Positions 38,520-44,324 of a DNA stretch of 44,324 nt are shown piece by piece. A program made the position numbers and the translations under genes. Location: the NCBI GenBank assembly GCA_023701285.1, contig JAMPXH010000023.1:1-44324 (forward strand). Direction: 5' to 3'. The notes beneath the pieces were generated by a model. The model was given only the letters and a program-made list of their open reading frames with translations. It was not told the DNA's origin and did no database searches. Every line of letters starts with the position of its first letter. Positions within the stretch are counted from its first letter, which is position 1. This DNA comes from Candidatus Didemnitutus sp. (GTDB taxonomy: Bacteria > Verrucomicrobiota > Verrucomicrobiia > Opitutales > Opitutaceae).

Positions 38520-38540
38520 AAGGCCGGCCCCCGGCCTTTT
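38520..38540 (+). other. Strong hairpin in the mscS-like leader
   Basis: AAGGCCGG/CCGGCCTT (38520-38527, 38531-38538) with a three-base loop and two further T residues, 14 bp before the start codon. It is placed to act as an attenuator or to affect ribosome binding, or it may only be a leftover terminator. Confidence 0.5.
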
Positions 38541-38553
38541 GCAGGACTCCACC

Positions 38554-39819
38554 ATGAATTTCCGCCGAGTCCTTCTTGCGACCGTCTTCGCGCTGCTCGC
38601 CGCCCTGGGCGGTCGGGCCCAGGAAAGCGCCGCTGCGGCCGATCCCGCCACGGCCCAGCAAGCCGTCAACACCGCCGCGGCCGCCGCCGTGGCCAGCGGC
38701 CACGCCGATCCGCGCACCCCCGACTTCGTCGAGCACCTGGTCGACATCATCCTCTCGGTCTTCGACGTGCGCAGCAGCGGCAACACCGCGACGCACTACA
38801 TCATCGCGGTGCTGATCACGCTGATCGCCTATGTGCTGCGGCGCATCGTGACGACCTGGATCTTCGCGTTCTTCAAGCGGCTGGCTTCGCGCACCGAAAC
38901 CACGCTCGACGACAAGCTGTTCCCCGCGCTCGAAGGACCGGTGAAGGCGCTCATCGTCGTGATCGGTGCGGTGCTTGCGCTCAAGGTGCTGAAATTCTCC
39001 GAGGCCGCCGACGAGACGCTCGGCTACGTCTACACGGTGATGTTCTCGCTGGTGATCTTCTGGGGCTTCATCCGCGCCTTCAACACCGTGCTCGATCACC
39101 TGCACGAGGTGGCGCGCGACAAGCAGCTCGGCATCACGCCCTTCATGCCGTGGATCAAGAAAACGCTCTTCGCGATCGTCTTCGTCTTCGGCGTGCTGAT
39201 GATCGCCCAGAGCCTCGGGGCCAACGTGAAGGCCGCGCTCGGCGCCCTCGGCATCGGCGGCCTCGCCTTCGCCCTCGCGGCGCAGGACACCATCGCGAAC
39301 CTCTTCGGCTCGGTCGTCGTGGCGGTCGACCAGCCGTTCAAGATCGGCGAAACCATCCGCATCGCCGGTAGCGTCGGCACGGTCGAGGACATCGGCCTCC
39401 GTTCCACCAAGCTGCGCCTGATCGACAAGTCGCTCATGGTCATCCCGAACAAGACCGTCGCCGGCGAAGCCATCGTGAACCTCGCCCGTTTCAACGGCCG
39501 CCGCGTCGAGCAGGTGATCGGCCTGACCTACGACACGCCGGCGGACCAGATGGATGCGGTCGTCGCCGAGATCCGGCGCATCATCGAGAGCAAGCCCGAG
39601 GTCAACACGCCGGACACGCACGTCTATTTCCGCGACTACAGCGCCTCCTCGCTCGATATCTGGGTCGTCTACGTGTTCAAGGACGCCGACTTCGTTCGCC
39701 ACATGCAGGTGCGCCAGCAGATCAACCTCGAGATCATGCGCGCCGTCGAGGGCCGCGGCCTGTCCTTCGCCTTCCCGACGCAGACCCTGCACGTCGCGTC
39801 GACGCCGGAGAAGAAGTGA
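38554..39819 (+). CDS. MscS-type mechanosensitive channel
   Basis: A 421-residue channel. A signal-like segment (LLATVFALLAALGGRAQ) and an extracytoplasmic stretch precede several helices. The pore helix is NVKAALGALGIGGLAFALAAQDTIANLFGS, followed by the beta domain VVAVDQPFKIGETIRI...GTVEDIGLRSTKLRLIDKSLMVIPNK and the alpha/beta tail. MscS channels open on membrane tension and protect cells from osmotic downshock. AGGA seven bases before the ATG supports the start. A clear terminator follows. Its size lies between MscS (286) and the large MscK type. Confidence 0.92.
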   Translation: MNFRRVLLATVFALLAALGGRAQESAAAADPATAQQAVNTAAAAAVASGHADPRTPDFVEHLVDIILSVFDVRSSGNTATHYIIAVLITLIAYVLRRIVTTWIFAFFKRLASRTETTLDDKLFPALEGPVKALIVVIGAVLALKVLKFSEAADETLGYVYTVMFSLVIFWGFIRAFNTVLDHLHEVARDKQLGITPFMPWIKKTLFAIVFVFGVLMIAQSLGANVKAALGALGIGGLAFALAAQDTIANLFGSVVVAVDQPFKIGETIRIAGSVGTVEDIGLRSTKLRLIDKSLMVIPNKTVAGEAIVNLARFNGRRVEQVIGLTYDTPADQMDAVVAEIRRIIESKPEVNTPDTHVYFRDYSASSLDIWVVYVFKDADFVRHMQVRQQINLEIMRAVEGRGLSFAFPTQTLHVASTPEKK

Positions 39820-39846
39820 GGCGGACCGCCGCCTGGCGCACCACCC

Positions 39847-39873
39847 GCCGGGGCCGCGCGCCCCGGCTTTTTT
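39847..39873 (+). terminator. Intrinsic terminator of the mscS-like gene
   Basis: GCCGGGGC/GCCCCGGC (39847-39854, 39860-39867), five-base loop, then TTTTTT. It also separates this gene from the convergent ABC operon. Confidence 0.9.
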
Positions 39874-39877
39874 GCGC

Positions 39878-41008
39878 CTACGCGACGTGCTTGCGGAAGC
39901 GCCGGATCGCGAAGCCCATCACGGCGACACCGAGTGCGAGGAGTGCGGCGAGTTGCGTCCAGAGCACCTCGATCCCCACGCCCTTGAGGAACACGCCGCG
40001 GATGACGACGAGCATGTAGCGCAGCGGGTCGAGCAGGCTCAGCCACTGGATGACGGCCGGCATGTTCGCGATCGGGAAGATGAAACCCGAGAAAAGCATC
40101 GCCGGAAAAAAGAAGAAGAACGTCGTCATCATCGCCTGCTGCTGCGTCTGGCTCACCGTCGAGATGAACAGCCCGATGCCGAGCGTGCTGAGGAGGAAAA
40201 GCGCCACGCCCGCCAGCAACAGCGGGAAGCTCCCACGGAACGGGATATCGAACCAGAACAACGCGACTGCCGAGACCATGGCGGTGTTGACGAAGCCGAT
40301 CACCGCGAACGGCGCGCATTTGCCGAGGATGAATTCGATCGGACGGATCGGCGTGACCATGATCTGCTCGATGGTGCCGGCCTCCTTTTCGCGCACGATG
40401 GCCATGCTCGTCAGCATCAGGCCGATGAGCATGACGAGCATCGCGATGATGCCCGGCACGTAGAAGTTGCGGCTTTCGAGGTCGGCGTTGAACCACGCGC
40501 GCGGCTGGAGATCGACGCGTCCGGTGGTGGGCGCACGGCCGGCCGCCCGCTCGGCGCGGTCCGCCAGCAACGCGGTGTTGGCGGCGGTCGCGATCTGCGT
40601 CGCGTAGTTCACCACGAAGCGCGCGGTGTTCGAGTCGGAGCCGTCGACGATCAGCTGCACCTGCGCCGTGCGGCCGCCATGCAGCGTGCGCTCGTAGCCG
40701 GAGTTGATTTGCAAGATCGCCGAGGCCTGTGAGGCGTCGATCGCCGCGCTCGCCACCGCGTCATCCTGGGTCTGGAGGACGGCGTCGAAGTAGGCCGAGC
40801 CGGTGAAGCGCGCGACCAGCGCCCGGCTGGCCGGTGTGCCGTCGCGGTCGACGATCGCGAGCTTCACATGCTGCACGTCGAGCGACACGGCGTAGCCGAA
40901 GATCATCGTCTGGATCAGCGGCAGGCCGAAGATGACGATGCGCATGCGCGGGTCGCGGAAGATGGAGCGGAACTCCTTGCGCAGGATCGTGAGGATGCGT
41001 TCCCACAT
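39878..41008 (-). CDS. ABC-2 type permease (second permease of the exporter)
   Basis: A 376-residue permease of the YbhR/YhhJ kind. One helix after the basic head (RKEFRSIFRDPRMRIVIFGLPLIQTMIFGYAVSLDV), a large periplasmic domain (about 45-175), and five helices in the C-terminal half: IIAMLVMLIGLMLTS, IREKEAGTIEQIMVTPIRP coupling helix, FVNTAMVSAVALFWF, LLLAGVALFLLSTLGIGLFIS and FFFPAMLFSGFIFPI. It starts 2 bp before the first permease gene ends and shares its layout, so the two form a heterodimer. It is the last gene of the operon. Confidence 0.9.
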   Translation of the reverse strand: MWERILTILRKEFRSIFRDPRMRIVIFGLPLIQTMIFGYAVSLDVQHVKLAIVDRDGTPASRALVARFTGSAYFDAVLQTQDDAVASAAIDASQASAILQINSGYERTLHGGRTAQVQLIVDGSDSNTARFVVNYATQIATAANTALLADRAERAAGRAPTTGRVDLQPRAWFNADLESRNFYVPGIIAMLVMLIGLMLTSMAIVREKEAGTIEQIMVTPIRPIEFILGKCAPFAVIGFVNTAMVSAVALFWFDIPFRGSFPLLLAGVALFLLSTLGIGLFISTVSQTQQQAMMTTFFFFFPAMLFSGFIFPIANMPAVIQWLSLLDPLRYMLVVIRGVFLKGVGIEVLWTQLAALLALGVAVMGFAIRRFRKHVA

Positions 41009-41010
41009 GG

Positions 41011-42147
41011 TCAGCCGAGGGTTTTGCGGGTGAAGCGGACCGACAGGCCGATGACGACGACCGCAAAGACCGCGAGGAAGAGCGCGTCCGGCCAGAGCGT
41101 CCCGAGCCCGACGCCGCGGAGGAAGATGCCCTTGACCAGCGCGACGAAGTAGCGCGCCGGCACGACGACGTAGGTCAGGCCCTGCACGGGCAGCGGCATG
41201 TTGGCGATCGCGAAGGCGAAGCCCGAGAGCAGGAACGCCGGCAGGAAGGTGGAGATCATCGCGAACTGGCTGGCGAGCAGCTGCTGCCGTGCGACCGTGC
41301 TGATCAAGATGCCCTGGGCGAGCGTGCCGACGACGAAGAGCATGCCGACGCCGAAGAGCAACGGCACGCTGCCGCGCAACGGCACCTGGAAGAAGAACAC
41401 CGCCATCGCGACGGCGACGATCATGTTGACCAGGCCGATGCCGGCGTAGGGGAGGAGCTTCCCGAGGATGAGCTCGGCGGGTTTCACCGGCGTGGAGATG
41501 AGCTGCTCCATCGTGCCGCGTTCCCACTCGCGCGCGATGGTGAGCGACGTGAGGAGCGCGGCGATCAGCCCCATGATCACCGCCATGATGCCGGGCACGA
41601 TGAAGTTGCGGCTCTCGAGATCGGGGTTGAACCACACGCGAGGCCGCAGCTCGAGGGCGGCCGCAGGGGCGGAGCCGGTGGCGCGTCGCACCTGCTCGAG
41701 CGAGAGCTGCTGGTTGAAGCCCGCGACGATCGCCTGCGTGTAGCCGAGCACGAGGCCGGCGGTGTTCGAATCCGAGCCGTCGACGATCGCCTGCACGCCG
41801 GCCGGGCGGCCCGCGGCGAGCTTGGCCGCAAAATCGGGTGGCACGATCAGTGCGAGCATGGCCTCGCGCGTATCGATGGCGCGCTCCACGTCCCGGTAGC
41901 CCGCGACTGAGCCGCGGTGGTCGAAGTAGCGCGTGGCGGAGAAACGTGCGACCAGTTCGCGGCTCTCTACGCTGTGGCTTTGGTCCCAAACGACGAACGG
42001 CACGCGATCCACGTCGAGCGTCAGCGCGTAGCCGAACATCACGAGCATGAACATCGGAATGCCGATCGCGAGGAGCAGGCTGCGCGGATCGCGCCGGATA
42101 TGGAGCGATTCCTTGCGGGCCACGGCCCAGAGGCGGCGAAGGTTCAC
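41011..42147 (-). CDS. ABC-2 type permease (first permease of the exporter)
   Basis: A 378-residue permease homologous to the next one. Basic head LRRLWAVARKESLHIRRDPRSLLLAIGIPMFMLVMFGYALTLDVDRV, periplasmic domain with IVDGSDSNTAGLVLGYTQAIV, and five C-terminal helices with the coupling motif REWERGTMEQLISTPVKPAEL. The GTG start is set by AGGAGG seven bases upstream and overlaps the ATPase stop (GTGA). Such ABC-2 pairs with split ATPases and an HlyD adaptor (YbhFGRS type) export drugs, dyes or lipophilic compounds; the substrate is not known. Confidence 0.9.
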   Translation of the reverse strand: MNLRRLWAVARKESLHIRRDPRSLLLAIGIPMFMLVMFGYALTLDVDRVPFVVWDQSHSVESRELVARFSATRYFDHRGSVAGYRDVERAIDTREAMLALIVPPDFAAKLAAGRPAGVQAIVDGSDSNTAGLVLGYTQAIVAGFNQQLSLEQVRRATGSAPAAALELRPRVWFNPDLESRNFIVPGIMAVIMGLIAALLTSLTIAREWERGTMEQLISTPVKPAELILGKLLPYAGIGLVNMIVAVAMAVFFFQVPLRGSVPLLFGVGMLFVVGTLAQGILISTVARQQLLASQFAMISTFLPAFLLSGFAFAIANMPLPVQGLTYVVVPARYFVALVKGIFLRGVGLGTLWPDALFLAVFAVVVIGLSVRFTRKTLG

Positions 42148-43127
42148 CGGCGCACCTCCTTTTGCACCCCGGCGGCGGCATCGCGTGCCTCGATCAGTGA
42201 GACGAACACGTCCTCCAAGGTCGGCACGATGCGTTCCAAGCGGGCCAGCCGATGGCCCGCTGCGGCCAGCGCGCCGCGGATCGCGGCCTCGGCGGCGATC
42301 GGATCGGCGGCGACGGCATGCAGGCCGCGGCCGAAGAGCGCGACTTCCTTCACCGCCGGCAGGCGCTCGACGAGCAGCATGGCGTCGTTGGGCCGGTCGC
42401 AATCGATCTCGAGCACGGCCTCGGGCATGTGTTCGGTCTTCAGCTCGCGCGGCGTGCCGAGCGCGACGAGTTCGCCGCGGTAAACGATGCCGAGCCGGTC
42501 GCAGTATTCGGATTCCTCCATGTAGTGCGTCGTGACGAAGACGGTGACGCCCTGCTCGGAGAGCGAGTAGATGAGGTCCCAGAACGCGCGGCGGCTGTTC
42601 GGGTCGACACCGGAGGTCGGCTCGTCGAGGAAGAGGATCGGGGGTTCGTGCAACACGGCGCAGCCGAGCGCGAGCCGTTGTTTCCAGCCGCCCGAGAGCT
42701 CCGCGGTGCGGGAGCGGCGGTGGTCGCGCAGGCCGGCCATCGTCAGCACCCAGTCCTTGCGCGCGGCCTTCTTGTCGCGCGGAAGGCGGTAGATGCCGCT
42801 GTAGAAATCGATGTTCTCCTCGACCGTGAGCTCGTCGTAGAGGGAGAACTTCTGGCTCATGTAGCCGATGCGCGTCTTGATCTTCTCGGTTTCGCGCACG
42901 ATGTCGAAGCCCGCGACCCGGCCCGAGCCGGCGGTGGGATCGAGGAGGCCGCAGAGCATGCGGATCGTCGTGGATTTGCCCGCGCCGTTGGGGCCGAGCA
43001 GCCCGAAAATCTCACCGCGCCGGACGGAAAAACTGATGCCCGCCACCGCCTTGAACGCGCCGAAATGCTTCTCGAGGTCGCGGACCTCGACGATGTTTTC
43101 GGACTGGATTTCAGGCGCGCTGGGCAT
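42144..43127 (-). CDS. ABC transporter ATPase (second ATPase of the exporter)
   Basis: A 327-residue ATP-binding subunit. Walker A is GPNGAGKST, the Q-loop is in IGYMSQKFSLYDELTVEEN, the signature is LSGGWKQRLALG, Walker B is ILFLDEPTSGVD, and the switch histidine lies in VFVTTHYMEESEYC. The C-terminal part of 90 residues is the extension seen in drug-export ATPases. Its stop overlaps the GTG of the first permease. It resembles the second ATPase gene in the operon closely in organisation, so both probably come from one duplication and act as a heterodimer. Confidence 0.92.
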   Translation of the reverse strand: MPSAPEIQSENIVEVRDLEKHFGAFKAVAGISFSVRRGEIFGLLGPNGAGKSTTIRMLCGLLDPTAGSGRVAGFDIVRETEKIKTRIGYMSQKFSLYDELTVEENIDFYSGIYRLPRDKKAARKDWVLTMAGLRDHRRSRTAELSGGWKQRLALGCAVLHEPPILFLDEPTSGVDPNSRRAFWDLIYSLSEQGVTVFVTTHYMEESEYCDRLGIVYRGELVALGTPRELKTEHMPEAVLEIDCDRPNDAMLLVERLPAVKEVALFGRGLHAVAADPIAAEAAIRGALAAAGHRLARLERIVPTLEDVFVSLIEARDAAAGVQKEVRR

Positions 43128-43142
43128 GGGCGGCGGAGGCGA

Positions 43143-43207
43143 TCAGTCGCTGGTGGACTCGGTGGCGACGAGGAGCGTGAGCAACAGGAGCACGATGATC
43201 GCGGCGA

Positions 43208-43211
<4 letters not shown>
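43143..43211 (-). CDS. 22-residue single-helix membrane peptide in the ABC operon
   Basis: ATG at 43211 to TGA at 43143. It encodes MIAAIIVLLLLTLLV followed by ATESTSD, one transmembrane helix with a short polar tail. The ATG overlaps the stop of the upstream ATPase gene (ATGA), and the next ATPase gene starts 15 bp after its stop. No Shine-Dalgarno is seen, so it would rely on coupling. It may be a real accessory peptide of the exporter, or a chance frame in a spacer; the overlap and strictly hydrophobic content favour the former. Confidence 0.5.
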
Positions 43212-44143
<932 letters not shown>

Positions 44144-44155
44144 GGCGTGCGCGCG

Positions 44156-44324
44156 TCAGTCGGCCGCCGGGATGACGACGTCGGCCGGCATGCCGGGCTT
44201 GAGTTCGTCCTGCGGGTTGGCGACGTCGATCTTGAGCCGGAAGACGAGTTTCACGCGCTCCTTCGGCGTCTGCACGGTCTTGGGGGTGAACTCGGCCTCG
44301 GAGGCGATGAAGGCGATCGTGCCC
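44156..44324 (-). CDS. HlyD-family periplasmic adaptor, 3' end only
   Basis: The last 55 residues of a gene that enters from the right edge: it reads [18 protein letters not shown] and ends [28 protein letters not shown]. The [15 protein letters not shown] segment and the LKPGMPADV motif are typical of the C-terminal beta domain of HlyD/YbhG-type membrane-fusion proteins. It is the first visible gene of the ABC operon, in line with the usual adaptor-ATPase-permease order. Confidence 0.85.
   Translation of the reverse strand, partial: GTIAFIASEAEFTPKTVQTPKERVKLVFRLKIDVANPQDELKPGMPADVVIPAAD

Overview
The window is high-G+C bacterial chromosome. Its gene content (TIGR01782-type TonB receptor with a beta-propeller phytase, a SET-domain protein, a REP-associated tyrosine transposase, Hsp20 pair, many small secreted proteins of unknown function, GTG/TTG starts and few Shine-Dalgarno sites) looks like a Verrucomicrobiota genome, most probably family Opitutaceae. 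That assignment is inference from style and content; there is no rRNA or other phylogenetic marker in the window.

Layout. 1-12.8 kb: housekeeping and envelope genes in short units: an unknown secreted protein, exonuclease III overlapping a SET-domain methyltransferase, a CinA-like amidohydrolase, a SYLF lipid-binding protein, a zincin, an LTXXQ/Spy-like protein, a HI0933-type flavoprotein, an AEC transporter, a TerC protein, an HPF-like ribosome factor, a thioredoxin-like protein, a DUF885 peptidase and a TrmH/SpoU methyltransferase. REP-like palindromes sit in three of the gaps. 12.9-18.2 kb: a phosphate-scavenging operon of TonB receptor, phytase and a divergent alkaline-phosphatase-like protein whose usual histidine metal ligands appear to be missing.

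18.3-21.9 kb is the accessory region and the main result. Five small, lower-G+C genes, all on the plus strand, are separated by structured sites of 71-136 bp that behave as integron attC sites. They have paired R and L boxes and a conserved unpaired A in the L stem. Most tellingly, the R box at the 5' end of each cassette is the complement of the R box at the 3' end of the same cassette rather than of its partner in the linear site. No integrase gene is visible, so this is a CALIN (attC cluster lacking an integrase). The last attC is cut in half by a 1,055-bp element with perfect 29-bp terminal inverted repeats that carries a RAYT/Y1 transposase gene.

21.9-33.7 kb: a polytopic glycosyltransferase-like protein, an unknown membrane protein coupled to a PucC-family transporter, a HemN/HemW-like radical SAM enzyme, a cytidylate-kinase-like protein, a possible nuclease-fold secreted protein, a PH-domain/SRPBCC pair, a proline-rich anchored protein, MarC and a Dus tRNA-dihydrouridine synthase. 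33.7-34.2 kb: a small XRE-like regulator flanked by three copies of the palindrome GGTAACCTAATAGGTTACC, one overlapping its own start codon. 34.3-39.9 kb: a PatB/MalY C-S lyase, two tandem Hsp20 genes, a membrane-anchored unknown, an Alx/TerC protein and an MscS channel. 39.9-44.3 kb (minus strand): an ABC-2 export operon (adaptor, ATPase, 22-residue membrane peptide, ATPase, two permeases) that runs off the right edge.
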